31,878 bases of DNA. Source: UBA922 sp964565405. GTDB taxonomy: Bacteria > Patescibacteriota > Patescibacteriia > Magasanikbacterales > UBA922. The stretch's first letter is position 1. The number at the start of each line of letters is the position of its first letter. The notes below the pieces were generated by a model that had not been told where the DNA came from, searched no databases, and saw only the letters and a program-made list of their open reading frames with translations. The stretch lies in contig CAZMEW010000011.1 in assembly GCA_964565405.1 (NCBI GenBank), positions 1 through 31,878 of the forward strand. Reading direction: 5' to 3'. The position numbers were made by a program, and so were the translations under genes. Positions 1 through 7,019 of the stretch are shown one piece after another.

Positions 1-1
1 C

Positions 2-21
2 AAAACCTTCGGATCGGTTTT
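2..21 (+). terminator. Possible terminator tail of an upstream gene
   Basis: AAAACC at 2-7 pairs with GGTTTT at 16-21 around an 8-nt loop, followed by a short T run. It may end a gene lying left of the window. The stem is short, so this is weak. Confidence 0.25.
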
Positions 22-38
22 CCAATATTACAGACTGG

Positions 39-44
39 TATACT
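39..44 (+). promoter_or_regulatory. Possible -10 element for tRNA-Leu
   Basis: TATACT lies 57 nt before the tRNA. No good -35 sits 17 nt upstream (GGTTTT), so only the -10 is supported. Confidence 0.3.
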
Positions 45-100
45 CAAGAAAAGAAAATATGGAGTAGGAACCCTGCTTCATAAGACGGGAGATTGTAGAC

Positions 101-182
101 GCCGATGTGGTGAAATTGGTAGACACGTGCGCTTCAGGTGCGCATGCTTCACGGCTTGTGGGTTCGAGTCCCACCATCGGCA
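101..182 (+). tRNA. tRNA-Leu (anticodon CAG)
   Basis: The acceptor arms GCCGATG (101-107) and CATCGGC (175-181) pair fully, with discriminator A182. The anticodon stem TGCGC/GCGCA (128-132/140-144) encloses loop TTCAGGT with anticodon CAG at 135-137, which decodes CUG. The T arm contains GGTTCGAGTCCC. The length of 82 nt and the extended variable region fit a class II leucine tRNA. CCA is not encoded (ACG follows), so the 3' end must be added by CCA-transferase. Confidence 0.97.
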
Positions 183-189
183 CGAATTG

Positions 190-266
190 ATAAACTCAAG
201 ACTTAAAGTTCAAAATCTAATATTTGGACTCAGGTGATAAATTTGAGTTTTACGTTTTGAGTTTAT
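190..266. repeat. 25-nt imperfect inverted repeat after tRNA-Leu
   Basis: Arms 190-214 and 242-266 pair with about 21 of 25 positions, and the outer 10 bp (ATAAACTCAA/TTGAGTTTAT) are perfect. A related 19-mer occurs at 19512-19530 (17 of 19 identical to 242-260), so it looks like a dispersed repeat family. It may also act as the 3' hairpin of the tRNA-Leu transcript, though no U-tract follows. Confidence 0.5.
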
Positions 267-343
267 TATCTCGTATCTATGACGCATATTAGTGTCAGTA
301 CGTATTACTTCATGTAATGTGATTTAAGTAATTGTTTATTTGT

Positions 344-2191
344 ATGATGAATGCACAGAATACACAAGAAAGACCTCGAGGACGACAAAGCGGCGGGTAC
401 GGCTCACGCGCTCCACGAGGGACCGGTTCTCGTCCGCATGGACGTTCTTCTGGTCGAGGAGTTCGAACCTCTAATTCAGGTAAGTTTAATTCTTTTAGAA
501 GAGAAGAGGGTGGGTATGAGAAAAATCCACATGCGCTTCGGATTATTCCAATTGGAGGATGTGAGGAGGTTGGTCGTAATATGACTATTTTTGAGTATGG
601 CAATGATATTGTTATTCTCGACATGGGAATTCAATTTCCTGAAGAAGATATGCCTGGTATTGATTATATTGTTCCAAATACCAAATATCTGCAAGATAAA
701 AAGAAAAATATCCGGGCAGTTATATTCAGTCATGGGCACCTTGATCATATTGGTGCTGCGCCCATTTTATTGGAACAATTGGGTAACCCATTGATTGTTG
801 GTCGTGATTTGACACTTGCCCTTATCAAACATAAGCAAGAAGATTATCAAAAGGGGACCGCGGCAAAACTCAAAACGATTCGTATCAAAGGGATTGATGA
901 TGTACTTAAATTTGGATCCTTTACTATCAAGTTTTTTCAGGTTGAACACTCGATTATGGATGCAGTTGGTGTGATTGTGGAGACGCCTGCAGGATCAGCA
1001 ATACATCCAGGGGACTGGACACTTGACCGGGATAAAGAAGGTAAGCCAACACTCGACTATACTCCTCTGCGAAAACTTACCAAGCCAACGGTACTTATGC
1101 TTGAGAGCTTGGGTGTGGTGCATGAACATCGGGGTAAGAGTTATGAAGAGATGTATAACAATCTTCAAAACATCATGTCTTCTGCGCCTGGTCGTATTAT
1201 CATCGGTACTTTTTCTTCCCAGCTTGAGCGTATTAGATGGGTGCTTGATGCTGCAGAAAAATTGGGCAAGAAGGTAGCACTCGATGGATATAGTATGAAG
1301 ATGAATGTAGAGATGGCTAAGAAATTGGGTTATATTAAGGTGCGTGCTGATGTACTTATTGATGTAAAGAAAATTGATGATTATCCAGATAATCGGGTGG
1401 TGGTTATATGTACCGGAGCGCAAGGTGAAGAGAATGCTGTTCTCATGCGTATTGTCAATCGTCAACACAAATCAATTACACTCAAGCAAACAGATACTGT
1501 TGTGTTCTCATCTTCGATTATTCCGGGCAATGAGAGATCAATCCAGCGACTTAAGGATAATATGTATCGCCAATGTGACAATGTAATTCATGGTCAGCTT
1601 ATGGATGTACATGTGTCTGGACATGCGACACGTCAGGATATTCGTGATGTATTGACGCAGGTGCAGCCCACGTATTTTATCCCAGTCTATGCAAATCACT
1701 ACTTCCTCAAAGAAGCTCGTAAGCTTGCAATATCACATGGATTTGATGATAAAAAGATTTTTGTTCCAGATAATGGTTCGGTCATTGAAGTCACTCCACA
1801 AGGAGCTAAAATGCTTGCTAAGAAAGTTCCAAGTGATTATGTCTTTGTTGATGGTCTTGGTATCAGCGATAGTCAATCCATTGTGCTTCGCGATCGTCAA
1901 GTATTGGCAGAAGATGGAATGCTTGTCGTTATTGCGACGGTCAACGCAAAATCAGGCGCATTGATTCAAAATCCGGATATTATTTCACGAGGATTTGTAT
2001 TCCTCAAAGATAATCGAGATCTTATTGAAGAAATTCGAAATCGGGTCAAGAAAATGGTTAGCGAGTCAGATCCTAAGAGCTGGGCCGACACTAATCAGAT
2101 CAAGAATGATATTCGAGATAAGATCGGCCAATATGTGCTTGCAAAAACTGAGAAACGTCCAATGATCTTGCCAGTAGTTATCGAAGTGTAA
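344..2191 (+). CDS. rnj: Ribonuclease J
   Basis: RNase J is a cytoplasmic metallo-beta-lactamase/beta-CASP enzyme with 5'-to-3' exo- and endoribonuclease activity in mRNA decay and rRNA maturation. From the ATG at 344 the protein is 615 aa, a usual length plus an extra N-terminus. Residues 10-50 are rich in Arg, Gly and Ser and probably disordered. The zinc motif SHGHLDH lies at residues 129-135. The beta-CASP part includes GTFSSQLERI, and HVSGHATRQDI is the motif before the C-terminal domain. A TTG at 332 is also in frame, but ATG 344 (or 347) follows the local habit of AT-rich starts with no Shine-Dalgarno. The gene is monocistronic up to a strong terminator. The RG-rich tail could bind RNA (inference). 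Confidence 0.95.
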   Translation: MMNAQNTQERPRGRQSGGYGSRAPRGTGSRPHGRSSGRGVRTSNSGKFNSFRREEGGYEKNPHALRIIPIGGCEEVGRNMTIFEYGNDIVILDMGIQFPEEDMPGIDYIVPNTKYLQDKKKNIRAVIFSHGHLDHIGAAPILLEQLGNPLIVGRDLTLALIKHKQEDYQKGTAAKLKTIRIKGIDDVLKFGSFTIKFFQVEHSIMDAVGVIVETPAGSAIHPGDWTLDRDKEGKPTLDYTPLRKLTKPTVLMLESLGVVHEHRGKSYEEMYNNLQNIMSSAPGRIIIGTFSSQLERIRWVLDAAEKLGKKVALDGYSMKMNVEMAKKLGYIKVRADVLIDVKKIDDYPDNRVVVICTGAQGEENAVLMRIVNRQHKSITLKQTDTVVFSSSIIPGNERSIQRLKDNMYRQCDNVIHGQLMDVHVSGHATRQDIRDVLTQVQPTYFIPVYANHYFLKEARKLAISHGFDDKKIFVPDNGSVIEVTPQGAKMLAKKVPSDYVFVDGLGISDSQSIVLRDRQVLAEDGMLVVIATVNAKSGALIQNPDIISRGFVFLKDNRDLIEEIRNRVKKMVSESDPKSWADTNQIKNDIRDKIGQYVLAKTEKRPMILPVVIEV

Positions 2192-2200
2192 TACACTAAA

Positions 2201-2223
2201 AGCCCTCGTATCGAGGGCTTTTT
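2201..2223 (+). terminator. Intrinsic terminator after rnj
   Basis: AGCCCTCG (2201-2208) and CGAGGGCT (2212-2219) form a perfect 8-bp stem with loop TAT, followed by a T run. The next gene starts only 15 nt later, so it depends on read-through or a promoter overlapping the terminator. Confidence 0.85.
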
Positions 2224-2237
2224 GATAGCTCACACAT

Positions 2238-3392
2238 ATGTCATTTATTATTCCAGAATCACCGACAATTAGGATAAATACTCTGGTACACAAGCTTAAA
2301 AGCCAAGGTAAAACTATCTATAACCTGAGCGTTGGGGAACCAGTTATTATAACTCCTCAGATTATCAGAGATGCGGCAAAGCAAGCGATTGATGAAGATA
2401 AGACGTCATATCCTCCAGCCGCAGGTATTCCTGAATTACGAACGGCAGTTGCATCATGGTTGTCTGAATCATATGCGTGTTCATATGTTTCTGAACAGAT
2501 TGTGATTACTCCAGGCGGGAAAAGCGCATTATATTTTTTGTTACAAACCATTCTTGAGAAGAATGATGAAGTATTAGTGATCTCACCCTACTGGGTATCG
2601 TACCCTGCAATTATTAGTATTTTCGGGGGTATTCCAAAATTTATAGAAACACAGCCTGAGTCTTATTGGAAAGTTACGGTAGATGCACTTGAAGCTGTGT
2701 ATTCACCTGAGACTAAGATTCTAATATTAAATAATGCTTCAAATCCTACAGGAATTTTGTATACTCGAGCTGAGCTTTATTCAATACTCACATGGGCAAA
2801 ACAAAAAGGGATTATTGTTGTTTCAGATGAAGTATATAGTGGTTTGGTATATGAAGGTGAATTTGTTTCATGCGGTTCTTTTACAGAATTCGAGAATGGG
2901 GTTTATGTCATACAGAGCGCATCAAAGAATTTTGGCATGACTGGTTGGCGGATTGGAATTCTTGCAGGCAATTCAGAAATACTCAAAAAAGTTACTGCAG
3001 TATTGAGCCAGAGTGTGAGTGGGGTCTCGACTATTAGTCAGTGGGCATTGTTAGAAGGCATCAGACATCGGACAGAAATTATTCCAGTAATTAATCAGGA
3101 ATTTAGGTCTCGGAGAGATGCATGTGTGAATTTAATTCAAGAATTATTTCATGCACAAATTGATGTACCAGCGTCAGGATTATATATGTTTGTCCCTTTG
3201 ATCATATTTGGTTCATCTAATGAAACTTCGGTTGAATGGTCAGAGAGAATTTTGATTGACGCTGGGGTTGCAACAGTCCCTGGAAATTCGTTTGGCAAGG
3301 AAGGATATGTGCGGTTGTCGTTCGGAGGAAATACGGAAGAGACGGAGGGTGGAATTCGTACACTTGCTCGTTTTTTCCACAAGCAGATTTGA
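2238..3392 (+). CDS. PLP-dependent class I/II aminotransferase (aspartate aminotransferase-like)
   Basis: Fold type I aminotransferases move an amino group between amino acids and 2-oxo acids in the cytoplasm. The 384-aa length is typical. The PLP lysine is K230 in SASKNFGMTGWR, the family signature around the Schiff-base lysine. NNASNPTG carries the conserved Asn, and SDEVYSGLVYE the Asp and Tyr that contact the cofactor. A C-terminal segment VRLSFGG contains the substrate-carboxylate arginine. The start is ATG in an acATATG context without a Shine-Dalgarno. The substrate (aspartate, alanine or aromatic) cannot be fixed from sequence alone. Stop codon TGA shows the standard code. Confidence 0.9.
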   Translation: MSFIIPESPTIRINTLVHKLKSQGKTIYNLSVGEPVIITPQIIRDAAKQAIDEDKTSYPPAAGIPELRTAVASWLSESYACSYVSEQIVITPGGKSALYFLLQTILEKNDEVLVISPYWVSYPAIISIFGGIPKFIETQPESYWKVTVDALEAVYSPETKILILNNASNPTGILYTRAELYSILTWAKQKGIIVVSDEVYSGLVYEGEFVSCGSFTEFENGVYVIQSASKNFGMTGWRIGILAGNSEILKKVTAVLSQSVSGVSTISQWALLEGIRHRTEIIPVINQEFRSRRDACVNLIQELFHAQIDVPASGLYMFVPLIIFGSSNETSVEWSERILIDAGVATVPGNSFGKEGYVRLSFGGNTEETEGGIRTLARFFHKQI

Positions 3393-3426
3393 CGAAGTCG
3401 TTTTTGTTTAGTATCGTTTTTGTATT

Positions 3427-3498
3427 ATGAAATTTCAACGAGTGCACACTAACACCTTTTATTTTTGGACCTTGCCCTTGCATAGTCCAGATGTTTAG
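3427..3498 (+). other. Possible 23-codon micro-ORF in the 3393-3643 gap
   Basis: An ATG in a TATTATG context opens a 23-residue frame starting MKFQRVHTN and ending TAG, 21 nt before a terminator hairpin. It could be a leader peptide or chance. No other coding signal is visible in this 250-nt gap. Confidence 0.15.
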
Positions 3499-3519
3499 TT
3501 TGTAATACTTCTACGATTC

Positions 3520-3556
3520 AAACTCCTCTCGACTATGCTCGGGAGGAGTTTTGTTT
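3520..3556 (+). terminator. Intrinsic terminator
   Basis: AAACTCCTC (3520-3528) pairs with GAGGAGTTT (3543-3551), followed by TGTTTT. It ends transcription from the aminotransferase and isolates the next, GC-rich gene. Confidence 0.75.
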
Positions 3557-3592
3557 TGGGATGTGTATACGACCTATCGCGTACATATCCCA
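3557..3592 (+). promoter_or_regulatory. 11-bp hairpin upstream of GC-rich gene
   Basis: TGGGATGTGTA (3557-3567) pairs with TACATATCCCA (3582-3592) over 11 bp with a single G-U. It is separate from the preceding terminator and lacks a T tract. It could be an operator or 5' UTR structure of the gene at 3644. Confidence 0.5.
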
Positions 3593-3643
3593 GCGCAATT
3601 CTAAGGGGGATTCGCTGAATCGTTCTTTCATGGGGAGGGATGT

Positions 3644-3907
3644 ATGAGTTATCGTGTCGAATTTCATGTGACGGAGGTTCTCGCTTCGCACATTCTACTG
3701 AGCATGATGGGGTTTCCCCATGTTCTCACGCTGAATGCTTCGGTTGACGTGAACTTTACGTCTGAAGCACTGAACGAAGAAGTCGAGCAGACGCTCACGA
3801 CTGCTCTCCAGGCATTCGAGCGTGAGGGCATGTCTGCTCACATACGGATTATCGTTCCGCCTGAAGGCGGGAAGAGGATCAGCTTTTCGAGGGTGGGCGC
3901 ACGCTAA
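3644..3907 (+). CDS. Hypothetical 87-aa protein, GC-rich, with Shine-Dalgarno
   Basis: I do not recognise this family. The 87-aa protein has a beta-rich first half and a helix around residues 42-65 (EEVEQTLTTALQAFEREG), ending in a basic tail. No signal peptide or convincing membrane segment is seen. Its base composition is clearly higher in GC than its neighbours. It has a strong ribosome-binding site, GGGGAGGGA at 3632-3640, which most genes here lack. It is flanked by a terminator and hairpin upstream and by a long hairpin downstream, so it is a self-contained transcription unit. Composition and signals suggest either recent acquisition or a different expression class (inference). Confidence 0.6.
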   Translation: MSYRVEFHVTEVLASHILLSMMGFPHVLTLNASVDVNFTSEALNEEVEQTLTTALQAFEREGMSAHIRIIVPPEGGKRISFSRVGAR

Positions 3908-3915
3908 CTCTCGGT

Positions 3916-3960
3916 GCGATGGGTTGGGGGGAATATTTTCTCCAACTCATCGTGCTATTT
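3916..3960 (+). terminator. Long GC-rich hairpin after the 87-aa gene
   Basis: GATGGGTTGGGG (3918-3929) pairs with CTCCAACTCATC (3940-3951) with two G-U pairs. The following TGCTATTT is a poor U-tract. It is similar in style to the 3' hairpins after the GC-rich genes at 11799 and 13984. Confidence 0.6.
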
Positions 3961-3969
3961 CAACTATCA

Positions 3970-3998
3970 TTGAAAACAAAACACGACTATAGTACACT
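3970..3998 (+). promoter_or_regulatory. Promoter of trpS
   Basis: TTGAAA (3970-3975), 17-nt spacer, TACACT (3993-3998). The predicted start of transcription near 4005 gives a leader of about 19 nt. Confidence 0.65.
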
Positions 3999-4023
3999 TC
4001 ATTCATATTAACTAGAATTTAGT

Positions 4024-5010
4024 ATGGTAAAAAAGCAGGTTATTGTATCTGGTATCCAGCCCACTGGAAATCTTCATATTGGAAATTATCTTGGAGCGTT
4101 GAAAAATTGGGTAGATTTACAGAATTCCGGAAAATATGAATGTTACTTTTTTATTGCTGATCTGCATTCACTCACGGGGAGTCGCACTTCAGATGAACGG
4201 CGAGCTCAGATTCTTCGAACTGCGTCAGAATTACTTGCTGCAGGAATAGATCCACAGAAATCTACCTTTTTTGTACAGTCCCATGTACCGGGACATACTG
4301 AATTGGGATGGGTTTTTAATTGCGTGACCCCGATTGCTGAGCTTGAGCGAATGACTCAATTTAAAGATAAGTCTCAGAGTCAGGCAAAAAATATTAATGT
4401 TGGACTTTTTACGTATCCTACACTCATGGCTGCGGATATTTTACTCTATCGTGCGAATGCGGTACCTGTAGGGCAAGATCAGACTCAGCATGCAGAACTT
4501 ACGAATGATATTGCACGTTGGTTTAATAAAAATTACAGTACGTATTTTTCTCCCGTAAAGCCATTATTCACTGAGACTCCCAAAATTATGAGTTTACTTG
4601 AGCCCACCAAGAAGATGAGTAAGTCTCTGGGTGAAGGACATGTGATCGAACTTGCGGATGAACCCAGTGTAATCGAAAAGAAACTCAAAAAAGCAGTGAC
4701 TGCGACCGAAGGTGGTGCAGGGTCACCTGGTGCTACTAACCTATTAGGGTTACTTAAAATTTTTGGTGATAAAAAATTGTACGCTCAATATAGTAAAGCA
4801 GAAAAAGATGGATCAATTCGCTATGGCGATCTCAAATCTACACTTGCAGAAGTGGTGGGTAATTATTTTCTTGATTTTCGAACCAGACGAGCCGAACTTA
4901 TGGATGGACATGATGAGGTCGCGGAAATATTGACACAGGGGATGGAGCGTGCGAAAATAGTAGCAGAATCCACTATGTCTCATGTGCGAACCATGGTCGG
5001 TATCAGATAG
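4024..5010 (+). CDS. trpS: Tryptophan--tRNA ligase
   Basis: This class Ic synthetase charges tRNA-Trp with tryptophan in the cytoplasm. The protein has 328 residues, the normal length for bacterial TrpRS. The HIGH-type motif is HIGN at residues 18-21 within GIQPTGNLHIGNYLG. The KMSKS loop is at residues 197-201 and is intact. GQDQTQHAELTNDIA is the conserved segment that contacts ATP and tryptophan. The gene has its own promoter and a terminator downstream, so it is monocistronic. The start is ATG in a tTTAGTATG context with no Shine-Dalgarno. Confidence 0.97.
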   Translation: MVKKQVIVSGIQPTGNLHIGNYLGALKNWVDLQNSGKYECYFFIADLHSLTGSRTSDERRAQILRTASELLAAGIDPQKSTFFVQSHVPGHTELGWVFNCVTPIAELERMTQFKDKSQSQAKNINVGLFTYPTLMAADILLYRANAVPVGQDQTQHAELTNDIARWFNKNYSTYFSPVKPLFTETPKIMSLLEPTKKMSKSLGEGHVIELADEPSVIEKKLKKAVTATEGGAGSPGATNLLGLLKIFGDKKLYAQYSKAEKDGSIRYGDLKSTLAEVVGNYFLDFRTRRAELMDGHDEVAEILTQGMERAKIVAESTMSHVRTMVGIR

Positions 5011-5080
5011 TATTATCATTCGATTTTCCTCTTTTGGGGGATATCGGCAGAGATTAAGAAGTGCATATCTTGACCACTAC

Positions 5081-5110
5081 CAACTCTCCCAAGCAAGGGA
5101 GAGTTGTTTG
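5081..5110 (+). terminator. Intrinsic terminator after trpS
   Basis: CAACTCTCCC (5081-5090) and GGGAGAGTTG (5097-5106) form a perfect 10-bp stem with loop AAGCAA, followed by TTTG. Confidence 0.75.
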
Positions 5111-5122
5111 TAGATCAACTAT

Positions 5123-5560
5123 ATGAAAAAACAACACAAAATCACATTTTTTGTCCTACGTATCACGATGGGGTGGTACATGTTTTACGCGGGTATTACC
5201 AAAGTTCTTGATCCTTCATGGTCTGCTGAAGGATATATCAGAGGGGCGAATCATTTTGTGTGGTTTTATCAATGGTTGCTTCATCCGAATATTTTGCCGG
5301 TAATTAATTTTTTGAATGCGTGGGGACTTACGTTATTAGGAATCTCTTTGATACTTGGGATTTTTGTACGGCTGAGTTCTATCTTTGGCGCCTTACTCAT
5401 GTTTCTCTATTATCTTGCCGCACTTAATTTTCCGTATCCGAACGAGCATGCATATCTGGTGGATGAACATATAATCTATATCATTGTATTGTTACTTTTT
5501 TACAGCTTTCACGTAGGGAAGGTGTGGGGGATTGATCATTTCATATATCGCAATAGATAA
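5123..5560 (+). CDS. DoxX family membrane protein
   Basis: The 145-aa protein has four hydrophobic segments (about residues 8-25, 52-78, 82-103 and 115-133), the DoxX/thiosulfate:quinone oxidoreductase small-subunit layout. An early LRITMGWYMFYAGITKVLDP segment matches the typical DoxX first helix with its GxxK end. Members are linked to quinone-dependent or redox-stress processes, but the exact reaction is unknown for most. The start is ATG in an actatATG context. The next gene begins 19 nt after the stop and is probably co-transcribed. Confidence 0.8.
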   Translation: MKKQHKITFFVLRITMGWYMFYAGITKVLDPSWSAEGYIRGANHFVWFYQWLLHPNILPVINFLNAWGLTLLGISLILGIFVRLSSIFGALLMFLYYLAALNFPYPNEHAYLVDEHIIYIIVLLLFYSFHVGKVWGIDHFIYRNR

Positions 5561-5579
5561 TTTATTTAATCTGAATCAT

Positions 5580-6305
5580 ATGTCAGAAAATATGGATTTT
5601 GCTCGAGGAGGTAAGACAATCGCGGTTGGGATGGTTATTGCATCACTTGTTTTTTCGATCTTTTTCTATGCATCCCGCGTTGCTAATCCAGGAGAATTAT
5701 CGGTTACGGGCTCAGCTCGTATGCGGGTCACTTCTGATACTGTAAAATGGACTGTCCAACTTTCTAAAATTGCTGATGTATCTGGCCTTCAGCGGGCCTA
5801 CGCTGACCTCGAGTCAGATCGGAAGAAAGTACAGTCTGTATTGATTGATCATAGCATTCCTTCAAATATTATTGAGTTTTCCCAGGTATTTACTGAACAA
5901 GATTACAGCTATGATGCCAATGCACCTCGCAGATATGTAGTACGCCAGAATGTGACCGTACAATCAGGAGATATTTCCAATGTTACTGAGGTTGCTAAAA
6001 ATATCCAGACACTGGTGTCTACTGGATCTGTAGTTTCGACTTATTCACTTGAATATTTTTATTCCAAGTTACCTGAACTTCGAGTAGATTTACTTTCTGA
6101 TGCAGTGAAAGATGCTAAGACTCGAGCAGAAAAAATTGCAGAGAGTAGTGGTTCGCGTGTGGGGGCGCTGCATGCAGCGAGTCAGGGCGTAGTACAGGTT
6201 ATGGCACCAAATTCCGTAGAGGTTGCTGATTACGGTGCGTACGACACATCAAGTATTGAAAAGGAAGTGATGGCAACGGTACGAGCATCGTTTGGAGTGA
6301 AATAA
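5580..6305 (+). CDS. SIMPL domain (DUF541) membrane-anchored protein
   Basis: The 241-aa protein has one N-terminal membrane helix (about residues 12-32), then a SIMPL/DUF541 domain. The domain is marked by GELSVTGSARMRVTSDTVKW near the start and the C-terminal pattern DAKTRAEKIAESSGSRVG. SIMPL proteins (BP26/OMP28-like) are extracytoplasmic and oligomerise into channel-like rings; their role is poorly known. An upstream TTG at 5532 is in frame but would overlap doxX, so ATG 5580 (catATG context) is preferred. It is likely in an operon with doxX. Confidence 0.85.
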   Translation: MSENMDFARGGKTIAVGMVIASLVFSIFFYASRVANPGELSVTGSARMRVTSDTVKWTVQLSKIADVSGLQRAYADLESDRKKVQSVLIDHSIPSNIIEFSQVFTEQDYSYDANAPRRYVVRQNVTVQSGDISNVTEVAKNIQTLVSTGSVVSTYSLEYFYSKLPELRVDLLSDAVKDAKTRAEKIAESSGSRVGALHAASQGVVQVMAPNSVEVADYGAYDTSSIEKEVMATVRASFGVK

Positions 6306-6326
6306 GTATCCAGACTTAGAGGGTTC

Positions 6327-6347
6327 CTCCACCTTCACAAGGGGGAG
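6327..6347. repeat. Hairpin just upstream of DUF559 gene
   Basis: CTCC-a-CCTT (6327-6335) pairs with AAGG-g-GGAG (6339-6347), loop CAC. Its core resembles the hairpin at 6743-6765 on the other side of the gene. It may also act as the terminator for the SIMPL gene. Confidence 0.5.
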
Positions 6348-6361
6348 TTCAGGAGGGGGTT

Positions 6362-6727
6362 ATGGATTACATTCAATTCCACAATAGGAGGGAATTCAAA
6401 AGACGTAGACAACATCTGCGTTCTTTTGCTACTAAGGCAGAATATGTGTTGTGGCAAGAATTACGGAAAGAAAAATTGAAATATCGATTTAGGAGGCAGT
6501 TTGGTATTGGACCGTTTATTATAGATTTTTATTGTCCTTGTTTAGAACTTATTATTGAGGTTGATGGTCCTATATATAAGGAACAAAAAGAGTATGATGT
6601 AATGCGAGAAGAATTTTTGAAATCACGTGGGTATGCTATTGTGAGATTTACCAATGATGACGTGTTATTTGAAAGAGAAAAAGTGATTGAGCAGATTGTG
6701 AGCATATGTGCGAGTTTGGATTCTTAG
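6362..6727 (+). CDS. DUF559 domain endonuclease-like protein
   Basis: The 121-aa protein is a full-length DUF559 domain, a PD-(D/E)XK-type fold related to Vsr mismatch endonucleases. Visible hallmarks are TKAEYVLWQELR, then YRFRRQFGIGPFIIDFYCP, then LIIEVDG. The D of IDFYCP and the E of IEVDG are the expected catalytic acids. The ATG follows GGAGGGGG at 6352-6359, a possible Shine-Dalgarno but also part of the flanking G-rich repeat. Hairpins with a CCTT/AAGGGG core flank the gene on both sides. Such small nucleases are often mobile, but the substrate is unknown. Confidence 0.85.
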   Translation: MDYIQFHNRREFKRRRQHLRSFATKAEYVLWQELRKEKLKYRFRRQFGIGPFIIDFYCPCLELIIEVDGPIYKEQKEYDVMREEFLKSRGYAIVRFTNDDVLFEREKVIEQIVSICASLDS

Positions 6728-6742
6728 AATACCCCTCTCTGT

Positions 6743-6766
6743 CTCTCCCCTTGGAAAGGGGAGAGA
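6743..6766 (+). terminator. Hairpin/terminator after DUF559 gene
   Basis: CTCTCCCCTT (6743-6752) and AAGGGGAGAG (6756-6765) form a perfect 10-bp stem with loop GGA. A TTTT run appears only after AACG, so it may be more a repeat element than an efficient terminator. Confidence 0.6.
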
Positions 6767-6795
6767 ACGTTTTAAGTCAGTATACCTTCAATAAG

Positions 6796-6825
6796 TTGAC
6801 ACATTATTGAACTGCATGGTATAAC
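6796..6825 (+). promoter_or_regulatory. Promoter of the tRNA-Asn leader
   Basis: TTGACA (6796-6801), 18-nt spacer, TATAAC (6820-6825). Transcription would start near 6832, about 15 nt before the mini-ORF. Confidence 0.65.
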
Positions 6826-6846
6826 GTATAGGCTATCAAAATCTAC

Positions 6847-6891
6847 ATGAATAACAATAATAATCGCAATAATTACTCACTCCTCGGGTAA
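6847..6891 (+). CDS. Putative 14-aa Asn-rich leader peptide
   Basis: The frame reads MNNNNNRNNYSLLG then TAA: seven of fourteen residues are asparagine, five of them consecutive. It lies between a good promoter and an intrinsic terminator whose U-tract ends 2 nt before tRNA-Asn. This is the layout of amino-acid leader-peptide attenuators such as the his and trp leaders, where stalled translation at codons for the scarce amino acid prevents terminator formation. TCGGG at 6884-6888, at the end of the ORF, can pair with CCCGA at 6923-6927 in the terminator's 5' arm, offering a short antiterminator. The function is inferred; AT-rich sequence can give Asn codons by chance. Confidence 0.5.
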   Translation: MNNNNNRNNYSLLG

Positions 6892-6919
6892 GGTTTCATG
6901 TTATCAAAAAAAATGAACA

Positions 6920-6945
6920 CCTCCCGACTTGTCGGGAGGATTTTT
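6920..6945 (+). terminator. Intrinsic terminator just upstream of tRNA-Asn
   Basis: CCTCCCGAC (6920-6928) and GTCGGGAGG (6931-6939) form a strong stem, followed by ATTTTT. It ends directly before the tRNA (6948). A terminator between promoter and tRNA makes sense only if it is conditional. Confidence 0.85.
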
Positions 6946-6947
6946 AT

Positions 6948-7019
6948 TCCCAGATAGTTCAGCGGTAGAACACCTCGCTGTTAACGAGGGGGTCCCTGGT
7001 TCGAATCCAGGTCTGGGAA
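6948..7019 (+). tRNA. tRNA-Asn (anticodon GTT)
   Basis: Acceptor arms TCCCAGA (6948-6954) and TCTGGGA (7012-7018) pair fully. The anticodon stem CCTCG/CGAGG (6973-6977/6985-6989) holds loop CTGTTAA with GTT at 6980-6982. The T arm has GGTTCGAATCC. CCA follows at 7020-7022, unlike tRNA-Leu. The 3' part from 6981 overlaps the antisense end of the serine recombinase gene, marking it as an integration site. Confidence 0.97.

Noticed and set aside
995..1468. 157-codon minus-strand frame inside rnj
   Set aside because: It is a shadow of the RNase J gene with no start signals.
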